In this document: positions 1-5,569 of the stretch, piece after piece | Layout: each line of letters starts with the position of its first letter | Numbering within the stretch: position 1 is the stretch's first letter | Source: an uncultured Lachnospiraceae bacterium | GTDB taxonomy: Bacteria > Bacillota > Clostridia > Lachnospirales > Lachnospiraceae | Reading direction: 5' to 3' | Assembly (NCBI GenBank): GCA_905235345.1 | Contig: CAJOLO010000090.1 | Span: 1 to 6,382 of the forward strand | Length of the DNA stretch: 6,382 bases | Position numbers and translations under genes: made by a program | Notes under the pieces: model-generated | Databases searched by the model: none | What the model was told of the DNA's origin: nothing | What the model saw: the letters and a program-made list of their open reading frames with translations, nothing else

Positions 1-73
1 AAAAGATATGTGTATTGTTAAATGCTTTTATTGTATATACTATCTGCACTAATGGGTTAATCGTCTCATTCAT
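1..73 (-). CDS. 5' end of an unidentified gene, cut by the left edge
   Basis: An ATG at 71-73 opens a frame that stays open for 24 codons to the window edge. It begins MNETINPLVQ and continues with a mixed hydrophobic/polar stretch. The start is supported by AAGGAG at 80-85, six bases upstream. The gene begins 44 bases after the stop of the LRR protein gene on the same strand, and no terminator hairpin is visible between them. Co-transcription with the LRR gene is therefore plausible, but this is inference. Too little protein is present to recognise a family or to tell whether it is secreted. The call rests only on the ribosome binding site, spacing and open frame. Confidence 0.5.
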   Translation of the reverse strand, partial: MNETINPLVQIVYTIKAFNNTHIF

Positions 74-79
74 ATTCTA

Positions 80-85
80 CTCCTT
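80..85 (-). promoter_or_regulatory. Ribosome binding site of the left-edge gene
   Basis: AAGGAG on the minus strand lies six bases before the ATG at 71-73. It is the main evidence that the short open frame at the edge is a real gene start. Confidence 0.55.
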
Positions 86-117
86 AATAATGCTGTATTG
101 CGTATATCTGCCCCCAA

Positions 118-2580
118 CTATTTGGTTATCCTTTGCCTCTTTCCCTTTACGCCTCTTGATTTTAAAATCTTCTTATATATCTTGAGCTCAGCCTTCGGTA
201 CTTTTATCTTTGCCTTAGCATGAATTCCCTTAAACGCATTGGCACCGACTGTTTTCCCGGTAAGTTTCTTAGTCTTAATGATAACTGTCTTTAGGTTTTT
301 GCAACCGCAGAAGGCATTCTTACCTATCTTTGTAATGTTCTTCCCAATCGTGATTTTTTTAAGCTTTTTATTGTTCTTAAAGGCATTCGCTTTTATTTCC
401 GTTACCTTATATATATTTCCACCACTTGTAATTGTGTCCGGTATGCTAAGTGTGGCAACATTAATATCGGCCACATTCACATATGCTACTGTCAGTTGAT
501 TAGTTTCAGTTGAAGTAATGACATAGGATGTATTGTCTGCTCCCTTAATAGTATCACCTATCTTCACTTCATTTGTGACAGTATCTGTGCTCCTATCTAT
601 CTGCGTGGATGTATCACCCACTGACGTTGTTGCAGGTATTTTCTCAAAAGCTGCTCTAACCTCTACATTCTTATTGCTTATTGTGAACTTGTTATCTGTA
701 ATTATCACATCACCGGAAACCACCTGCCACTCTTTGAACTGATAGCCACTGTTCGGTTCTGCAGTCAGGGTAACATCCGTTCCGGCTACACCTGATGCCC
801 GGGAAGCCCATGCAGTACCGTTACCGTCATTCCAAACAGTGACAGTATAATTGGGCACAGTCTTCCAATATGCCTTAATATTCAAGTTGTTTGAAACATC
901 TATTTGCTCTCCTGGTTTTCCCATATCCCATTTATCAAATTCCATGCCATTTGGTGCAGTATAGGTACATTCAGGAAGAGTGAATTTATCACCGGCAATA
1001 ACATATAATCCTTCCATTGTCCCGCTACCACCATTAGCATTGAATGTAACATCATAACTAACCGTTACACATTTCACATTCTTATCAACATATAATTCGA
1101 TGGTTACATATTTATAATAAGCAACAGTGCCGTCAATACTTGGAGTTATCACATCTACAACCTCTTTTAGTTTGGGCACTCTGCTAACATCCAGCATGGT
1201 TAACCGGTTTCCATTACAATCCAGATAGTACAATGCTTCATTATATCTGATATCCAGTTTTTCCAGTTTGTTATTATTACAATTAAGTTTCTGTAACGCT
1301 ATATTTTTACGGACATCTAATGTATTTAGTTTGTTATCACCGCACTCACATACTATTAATGCTGTGTTTTTACTGACATCTAATGAGCTTAATTGATTAC
1401 TATAACATTTAAGTTTATTCAACGACTCTGTATCCGGGATTTTCAATACAGTCAATTGATTATAACTACATTCAATCGACTTCAGATTCTTGTTATTGAT
1501 TGCATTCAATTCCTTAAGCAGATTGTGGCTGCAGTTAAAATTCTGAAGTTTTGTGTTCTTACTGATATCCAATGTGCTTAACCGGTTATTATTGCATTCA
1601 AAATTTTCCAACTCTGTGTTATTGCCTACATTAAGTTGTGTTAGTTGATTATTAGCACATATAAGCCGGTCCATTTTCGTGTTATTGCTTACATCAAGTT
1701 CCTTCAGCAGATTATTATCACAGTAAAGCTCTAGCAATAATTTATTATTATCTACTTTCAATTGAGTCAGTTGGTTTTTCTGACAATTGAACCAGAACAA
1801 CGCTGAATTCCTGCTGACATTCAATTCTTTAAGCTGATTACCATTGCATTCAAACCATTCAAGTGCTGTATTTTTATCTACATTCAATTGGGTAAGTTGA
1901 TTACGCGCACATACAAATCTCCTCAATTTTGTATTTCTGCTGACATTCAATTCTTTAAGCTGATTATCATAACACAAGAGTTCCTCCAATGCTGTGTTAT
2001 TAGCTACATTCAATTGGGTAAGTTGATTTTCTCCGCAAGCAAGTGTCTTAAGTGCCGTGTTATTACTTACATTCAATTGAGTCAGTGCATTGCTTGTACA
2101 ATCCAACATCTCCAACTCTTTATTCTTACTGACATCCAATTGGATTAGTTTATTCCCTGAACAATTAAGTGTCTGAAGCGCCGTGTTATTACTTACATTC
2201 AATTGAGTCAGTGCATTGCTTGAACAATCCAATATCTCCAACTCTTTATTCTTACTGATATCCAATTCAGTCATGCTGTTCCAACAGATATTAAGTCCCT
2301 TAAGTTTTGTAAAATACTCCACACCTTTAAAAGAATCGATATATTTAAATTCACATTTTATATACTTAACGTTATCAATCTCTTTCTGACTTAATTTACC
2401 ATTTTTATCTTTGTCAAAATTATTCTTAACATAAGAGCGAAAAGTGGCATTTTCAAAATGATTACTATCAATACTTATCTCCTCAGGAGCAGCATACACC
2501 GTATGCTCTGCTAAAAAAACACCAAGTCCTGCCACTGCCGTAATAACCGCAGCAATTAATATTAATATTTTTTCCCTCAT
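118..2580 (-). CDS. Secreted leucine-rich-repeat protein with EF-hand loop, InlB B-repeats and C-terminal BspA-type LRR
   Basis: A probable secreted adhesion or binding protein of 820 residues. Residues below count from the ATG at 2578-2580. Residues 1-30 form a signal peptide: basic MREK, a long hydrophobic core, and likely cleavage after VYA. Residues 56-67 form an EF-hand-like Ca2+ loop, DKDKNGKLSQKE. Residues 93-470 hold eighteen 21-residue LRRs. Residues about 507-574 resemble a Listeria-Bacteroides (InlB B) repeat, with FNANGGSG. Residues 577-647 resemble a divergent InlB B-repeat, ending EVRAAFEK. A Ser/Thr-rich linker follows, then a BspA-type LRR_5 segment at about 682-801 with the signature KANAFKNNKKLKKITIG. 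The tail is strongly basic. No LPXTG motif, membrane anchor or SLH repeat is seen. The frame opens upstream to a TTG at 2622, but the ATG has a better ribosome site and a cleaner signal peptide. The ligand is unknown. Confidence 0.9.
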   Translation of the reverse strand: MREKILILIAAVITAVAGLGVFLAEHTVYAAPEEISIDSNHFENATFRSYVKNNFDKDKNGKLSQKEIDNVKYIKCEFKYIDSFKGVEYFTKLKGLNICWNSMTELDISKNKELEILDCSSNALTQLNVSNNTALQTLNCSGNKLIQLDVSKNKELEMLDCTSNALTQLNVSNNTALKTLACGENQLTQLNVANNTALEELLCYDNQLKELNVSRNTKLRRFVCARNQLTQLNVDKNTALEWFECNGNQLKELNVSRNSALFWFNCQKNQLTQLKVDNNKLLLELYCDNNLLKELDVSNNTKMDRLICANNQLTQLNVGNNTELENFECNNNRLSTLDISKNTKLQNFNCSHNLLKELNAINNKNLKSIECSYNQLTVLKIPDTESLNKLKCYSNQLSSLDVSKNTALIVCECGDNKLNTLDVRKNIALQKLNCNNNKLEKLDIRYNEALYYLDCNGNRLTMLDVSRVPKLKEVVDVITPSIDGTVAYYKYVTIELYVDKNVKCVTVSYDVTFNANGGSGTMEGLYVIAGDKFTLPECTYTAPNGMEFDKWDMGKPGEQIDVSNNLNIKAYWKTVPNYTVTVWNDGNGTAWASRASGVAGTDVTLTAEPNSGYQFKEWQVVSGDVIITDNKFTISNKNVEVRAAFEKIPATTSVGDTSTQIDRSTDTVTNEVKIGDTIKGADNTSYVITSTETNQLTVAYVNVADINVATLSIPDTITSGGNIYKVTEIKANAFKNNKKLKKITIGKNITKIGKNAFCGCKNLKTVIIKTKKLTGKTVGANAFKGIHAKAKIKVPKAELKIYKKILKSRGVKGKRQRITK
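2041..2141 (-). repeat. Near-identical direct repeat within the LRR array, copy 1
   Basis: By eye this 101-base stretch matches 2167-2267 at all but five positions. The offset of 126 bases equals exactly two LRR units, so the reading frame and repeat register are preserved. The similarity is far higher than between other units, which suggests a recent two-unit duplication or gene conversion. Confidence 0.85.
2167..2267 (-). repeat. Near-identical direct repeat within the LRR array, copy 2
   Basis: Partner of the stretch at 2041-2141. The five differences are scattered and include third-position changes. Both copies encode the NALTQLNV and SKNKE type units with almost the same residues. Confidence 0.85.
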
Positions 2581-2587
2581 AAACATT

Positions 2588-2596
2588 CTTCCTTTT
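2588..2596 (-). promoter_or_regulatory. Ribosome binding site that sets the LRR protein start at 2580
   Basis: AAAAGGAAG on the minus strand is seven bases before the ATG at 2578-2580. The ATG at 2584-2586 would be too close to it. A TTG at 2620-2622 also has an AAGGA about ten bases upstream, so an 834-residue form beginning there cannot be excluded. That form would put 14 extra polar residues before the signal peptide. Confidence 0.6.
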
Positions 2597-2739
2597 ACAT
2601 CTGTTTTATTATTTTTAACCAAACACGGCTCGTCCTTAGAGATCTACCCGTTGTTTATAATATCCGCTCAACAATCTTGTTTATACTCTTTATAATACAT
2701 CTTATTATTGAGCACAATCTTCAATTCTGCAACAAACTA

Positions 2740-2793
2740 CTATATAAACTTCTTTGCTTCTTCAATCACATCTATAGCCACGTCAACCGTTCC
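2740..2793 (-). pseudogene. Possible C-terminal remnant of an unidentified gene
   Basis: Directly after the reductase stop, minus-strand codons from 2793 to 2743 read GTVDVAIDVIEEAKKFI and end at a TAG (2740-2742) followed at once by a second TAG. The stretch looks like an amphipathic C-terminal helix. It has no start codon with a ribosome site, and a stop precedes it. In the frame one base away, an IGKER stretch runs into it, as if a single-base frameshift separated two pieces of one gene. At 17 codons, chance cannot be excluded. No family is assigned. Confidence 0.2.
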
Positions 2794-2805
2794 TTACCAA
2801 TAATA

Positions 2806-3732
2806 CTACGGTAAAATATGTCCTGCCGAAAGATAAAGCTTATACCAATCCTCCCTGCTCAACTCAATTCTTTCAGCCTCAAGCATCTCCTTAAACCTAC
2901 TTATCTTTGTGGTACCTGAAACCACCTGAATATTGGCAGGATGACGCAAAATCCATGCCACAGCCATAGTTGTCTCCGATACATTATACTTTTCTGCTAC
3001 TTCCTTCAATGCTTTATTAAGTTCGGCATATCTTTCATCTGTAAGAAAAAGTCCCGACCGATCCGGAGTCTGGAATGGTGACCACGCCTGAATCGTAATA
3101 TCCTTAAGGCGGCAATAGTCAATTACATTACCATCTCTGTCAACTGCACCGTCAGTAGGAAGATTCATTTCCATACTTCCTGCAATAGAGCTTGATGCAG
3201 GAATTGAGAATTGAATCTGATTGATCACCAACGGCTGAGTTATATACTTTTTCAAAAGTTCAATCTGCATCGGTTTGAAATTCGATACCCCGAACGCTCT
3301 TACCTTTCCAGACGAGGATAGAATATCAAATGCTTCAGCAATCTCCTCAGGTTCATACAATGCATCCGGGCGATGCAATAACAGTGTATCCAGATAATCC
3401 GTCTGCAATCTGGCAAGACTTCCATCCACCGCTTTTAATATATGCTCCTTAGACAGATCAAAATCAATTCCAAGTCTTACTCCGCACTTTGATTGTATTA
3501 TCATGTCCTCACGTTTAAGAGTATCATCCATGGCAACGGCTTTTCCAAAAAGCTCTTCACATGCCCCATTACCATATATATCAGCATGGTCAAAAAAGAA
3601 ACAGCCTTCATCCATTGCTGCATGAATAAATGCATTCATATCCTGTACATCGGATTCCGAAAATCTCATACAACCCACTGCTATACGAGGCAATTCCTTT
3701 GAAATTCCTTTGATTTTAATCTTCTTCATCAT
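2806..3732 (-). CDS. Aldo/keto reductase (YdhF-like)
   Basis: A cytosolic NAD(P)H-dependent oxidoreductase of 308 residues that should interconvert carbonyls and alcohols on a (beta/alpha)8 barrel; the substrate cannot be read from sequence. The tetrad expected for the family is complete: Asp48 and Tyr53 in FDHADIYG, Lys82 in QSKCG, and His120 in LLHRPD. The spacings of 5 and 29 residues are the usual ones. AFGVSNF (about 146-152) and QAWSPF (about 215-220) are family motifs, and VVSGTTKISR near 270-279 fits the coenzyme phosphate-binding end. The C-terminus AGHILP is a normal family ending, so the protein is whole. The frame opens to an ATG at 3804, but that ATG lacks a ribosome site and would add 24 residues foreign to the family. 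The ATG at 3730-3732 has a good site; the adjacent ATG at 3727 is also possible. It probably forms its own transcription unit. Confidence 0.92.
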   Translation of the reverse strand: MMKKIKIKGISKELPRIAVGCMRFSESDVQDMNAFIHAAMDEGCFFFDHADIYGNGACEELFGKAVAMDDTLKREDMIIQSKCGVRLGIDFDLSKEHILKAVDGSLARLQTDYLDTLLLHRPDALYEPEEIAEAFDILSSSGKVRAFGVSNFKPMQIELLKKYITQPLVINQIQFSIPASSSIAGSMEMNLPTDGAVDRDGNVIDYCRLKDITIQAWSPFQTPDRSGLFLTDERYAELNKALKEVAEKYNVSETTMAVAWILRHPANIQVVSGTTKISRFKEMLEAERIELSREDWYKLYLSAGHILP

Positions 3733-3740
3733 CTTTTCTA

Positions 3741-3748
3741 TCCTTTCT
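3741..3748 (-). promoter_or_regulatory. Ribosome binding site that sets the reductase start at 3732
   Basis: AGAAAGGA on the minus strand lies eight bases before the ATG at 3730-3732. The upstream ATG at 3802-3804 is preceded only by AT-rich sequence without a Shine-Dalgarno match. The shorter protein is therefore preferred. Confidence 0.75.
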
Positions 3749-3872
3749 ATTGTTGTTTTATTAGGTGATTGCGAAATCTTGTTTATATCTTCAGAATTGT
3801 ACATATTAATGAGTTTCGCAATTATCTAGTTGTTTTATGTAAAATAATATTGTATATATACTTTCATACACT

Positions 3873-3891
3873 TCTCGCAGTTAATGCGAGA
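3873..3891. other. Seven-base-pair GC-rich hairpin between the MATE and reductase genes
   Basis: TCTCGCA (3873-3879) and TGCGAGA (3885-3891) are perfect inverted repeats around a five-base loop. On the minus strand the hairpin lies 30 bases after the MATE stop, but no T-run follows on either strand. It could be an imperfect transcript end, an mRNA-stabilising hairpin, or an operator upstream of the reductase. The surrounding 3733-3921 is otherwise AT-rich, with no promoter I can defend. Confidence 0.45.
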
Positions 3892-3921
3892 TGATACCTA
3901 AACAGTTACATATTTTCAATT

Positions 3922-5292
3922 TCACACAATAACCTGGTCATCCTTTGGCATCTTCCGAAATTCATCAACCAGAAGCGCCACTGACATAACAAACGCGATT
4001 AAATCTGTAATCGGTTGTGCAAAAAGTACCCCGTCAATCCCCATAAAACGAGGAAGAAGCAACATGAGCGGAACAAGAATTACTATCTGCTTTGAGAATG
4101 AAAGTATAGCTCCTTTAGCCGCCTTTCCTATAGACGGGAAGAATGTAGCCGAACATATCTGCACTCCGTTTAAGAACTCAAAAAACAGAAATACCCTCAT
4201 GAACTTTACGGCATACTCGTAATATAAAGCATCTCCTTCTCCAAATATGGAAACGATCTGCCTCGGAAAGAATTCAAATACGCACCACAACACTGTTGAA
4301 ATAACAACTGCCGCTACCAGAAAAAGTCTTGCTGTTTTTCTGACCCTTGTATACTTTCCTGCACCGTAATTGTAGCTGCATATAGGTTGTGCACCATTGA
4401 TCAAACCGATGATCAAAGAGATAAATATAACATTAATCTTCATTACAATACCTGCTGCGGCTATCGGTATATCGCTTCCGTATTTCGACTGCTCTCCGTA
4501 TATTCTGAGCATATTATTAAGTGTTACCTGCACAATAAGATTCGACATCTGATATATAAGCGAATTGAATCCAAGCGTACATATCCTCTTAAGCTGCTTC
4601 CATCTCGGAATGTAATCTCTAAGTTCAATGTGAACTGACTTGAATCTCGGAAAATATATTATTAAAATAACAGCAGATATGATCTGACTTATCACCGTTG
4701 CCCACGCTGCTCCCGCAATTCCCCATCCAAAAGTAAATATGAATATCGGATCAAGAATAGTATTCAGTACCGCGCCGATAACTATCGCTGCCATAGAGTA
4801 TTTCGGACTTCTGTCTGCTCTTACAAGCGGATTCGTTCCGGTTGAAAATAACAGAAACGGAATACCGAATGAAGTAATTCCCGCATATGTTTCCGCATAT
4901 GTGAGTATCTGATCTGTCGCTCCAAACATAGTAAGCAGTTGTGTCAAAAACATGCGTACACATATGCATATTATGATTCCGCTAATCACAAGAATACTTG
5001 CTGCTGTTCCTGCAATCTTCCTTGCCTGATCTTCGTTCTTCCTGCCAAGCTCCAGATTAAAACCCGATGCAGCTCCAAGTCCCACCATCAATCCGATTGC
5101 CATACAGATCGTCGTCAGCGGAAACGCCACAGATGTCGCTGCATTTCCAAGATACCCGACTCCCTGTCCGATAAATATCTGGTCAACAATATTGTAAAGT
5201 GCATTCACTACATTAGCTATTATTGCCGGTATTGCCAATGACAATAAAAGCTTGCCTACCGGCTTTGTTCCTAATGGATTTTCTTCAGTCAT
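3922..5292 (-). CDS. MATE-family multidrug efflux transporter
   Basis: A 456-residue, roughly 12-helix inner-membrane antiporter of the multidrug and toxic compound extrusion family, expected to export organic cations or other drugs in exchange for Na+ or H+. Hydrophobic segments span nearly the whole length in the two-bundle pattern. Recognisable motifs are NALYNIVDQIFIGQ (residues 30-43, helix 1), NTILDPIFIF (177-186) and GAQPICSYNYGAG (300-312, helix 8). Together these match the clostridial MepA-like branch. The loop NPLVRADRSPKY has Arg where relatives usually have Gly; this is from memory of the family. Length is normal. A GTG at 5317-5319 could extend the frame by nine residues, but the ATG at 5290-5292 has a very strong ribosome site. 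The gene has its own consensus promoter and a terminator upstream, so it is probably monocistronic. The substrate is unknown. Confidence 0.93.
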   Translation of the reverse strand: MTEENPLGTKPVGKLLLSLAIPAIIANVVNALYNIVDQIFIGQGVGYLGNAATSVAFPLTTICMAIGLMVGLGAASGFNLELGRKNEDQARKIAGTAASILVISGIIICICVRMFLTQLLTMFGATDQILTYAETYAGITSFGIPFLLFSTGTNPLVRADRSPKYSMAAIVIGAVLNTILDPIFIFTFGWGIAGAAWATVISQIISAVILIIYFPRFKSVHIELRDYIPRWKQLKRICTLGFNSLIYQMSNLIVQVTLNNMLRIYGEQSKYGSDIPIAAAGIVMKINVIFISLIIGLINGAQPICSYNYGAGKYTRVRKTARLFLVAAVVISTVLWCVFEFFPRQIVSIFGEGDALYYEYAVKFMRVFLFFEFLNGVQICSATFFPSIGKAAKGAILSFSKQIVILVPLMLLLPRFMGIDGVLFAQPITDLIAFVMSVALLVDEFRKMPKDDQVIV

Positions 5293-5300
5293 TTCAATAA

Positions 5301-5308
5301 TCTCCTCC
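5301..5308 (-). promoter_or_regulatory. Strong ribosome binding site that sets the MATE start at 5292
   Basis: GGAGGAGA on the minus strand lies eight bases before the ATG at 5290-5292. It sits inside the possible GTG-initiated extension, which argues against that longer form. Confidence 0.85.
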
Positions 5309-5343
5309 GTGCCAACCACTAAAGCTGTAAGTTGCTATCGGTC

Positions 5344-5372
5344 ATTATATAGTAGGAAACCAGCAGTGTCAA
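5344..5372 (-). promoter_or_regulatory. Perfect consensus sigma-A-type promoter for the MATE gene
   Basis: On the minus strand, TTGACA (5367-5372) and TATAAT (5344-5349) are separated by exactly 17 bases. Transcription should start near 5337, giving a leader of about 45 bases that contains the strong ribosome site. An A/T-rich run upstream of the -35 box (about 5395-5402) could act as an UP element. A match to consensus in both boxes at optimal spacing is uncommon and predicts strong basal activity unless a regulator blocks it. Confidence 0.85.
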
Positions 5373-5375
5373 CAG

Positions 5376-5394
5376 GTGGGTTATATATATCCAC
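5376..5394. promoter_or_regulatory. Imperfect inverted repeat just upstream of the MATE -35 box
   Basis: GTGG (5376-5379) and CCAC (5391-5394) flank an AT-only TATATATA core, three bases upstream of the -35 box. The outer four base pairs are symmetric and the core is only partly so. The position suits an activator or repressor site, or simply flexible AT-rich DNA. No regulator gene is in the window. Confidence 0.3.
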
Positions 5395-5480
5395 AAAAAT
5401 TAAGAGTAAGATACTCTTCCTCTTTTTCAGGCACACTGTTAACAGATATTTAATCTGCCCATTAATGGATATGAAATCCA

Positions 5481-5524
5481 ATAAAAAAGAAAACATCTGT
5501 AAAGATTTGCTTACAGACGTTTCC
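5481..5524 (-). terminator. Rho-independent terminator of the 230-residue membrane protein gene
   Basis: On the minus strand, AAACGTCTGTAA (5511-5522) pairs with TTACAGATGTTT (5491-5502) over 12 positions, including one G-U pair, around the eight-base loop GCAAATCT. A T-rich run follows (TTTTCTTTTTT, down to about 5483). In plus-strand RNA the G-U becomes an A-C mismatch and the T-run is absent, so it acts for the leftward direction. It lies about 50 bases after the stop codon at 5570 and insulates the MATE promoter. Confidence 0.85.
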
Positions 5525-5569
5525 CTTTATCGCCGCCACCTTCTCTTCATCCGGTACCGCCATCACCTC

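Larger units (their letters stand above)
1171..2304 (-). repeat. Array of 18 tandem 63-base units encoding 21-residue nested LRRs
   Basis: Eighteen uninterrupted units translate to the pattern LxxLxCxxNxL followed by xxL(D/N)VSxNxx. This matches the 21-residue IRREKO type, in which two short LRR-like halves nest in one repeat. Position 6 is cysteine in units 2 to 18 (residues 119 to 455, every 21); unit 1 has Ile there with Cys one place later. No unit is gapped. Units 2-11 are the most alike. Units 14-18 diverge more, and the pattern breaks at VPK-LKEVVDV just after unit 18. Confidence 0.9.
2581..2805 (-). other. Intergenic region upstream of the LRR gene; no convincing promoter
   Basis: These 225 AT-rich bases separate the reductase stop from the LRR start. 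A TATAAA box (minus strand, near 2690) with a weak TTGTGC 17 bases upstream is the best promoter candidate, but the -35 box matches at only three of six positions. TATAAACAA occurs twice on the minus strand (2651-2659 and 2677-2685). No rho-independent terminator is visible for the reductase. The right part contains the short coding-like remnant listed separately. Confidence 0.4.

Noticed and set aside
1171..2304. CRISPR array or DNA-level satellite
   Set aside because: The 63-base period is fully explained by in-frame 21-residue LRRs. There are no constant repeats separated by unique spacers.
2581..2622. Longer LRR protein starting at the TTG at 2620-2622
   Set aside because: It has a possible AAGGA site but puts 14 extra polar residues before the signal peptide. 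The ATG at 2578-2580 has a better-placed site and is preferred.
3733..3804. Longer reductase starting at the ATG at 3802-3804
   Set aside because: There is no Shine-Dalgarno sequence upstream, and the extra 24 residues do not belong to the aldo/keto reductase fold. AGAAAGGA sits within this stretch, correctly spaced for the ATG at 3730-3732.
4939..5241. Plus-strand open frames opposite the MATE, LRR, reductase and 230-residue genes (for example a 100-codon one here)
   Set aside because: They lie entirely antisense to genes with clear family motifs, their translations are rich in Cys, His and Tyr without domain features, and they lack ribosome sites. I treat them as shadows.
5470..5563. Small 33-codon gene starting at the ATG at 5561-5563
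   Set aside because: Its only Shine-Dalgarno-like bases are about two bases from the ATG, and its C-terminal half is the terminator hairpin and T-run, which gives the FFF stretch. Real translation is unlikely.
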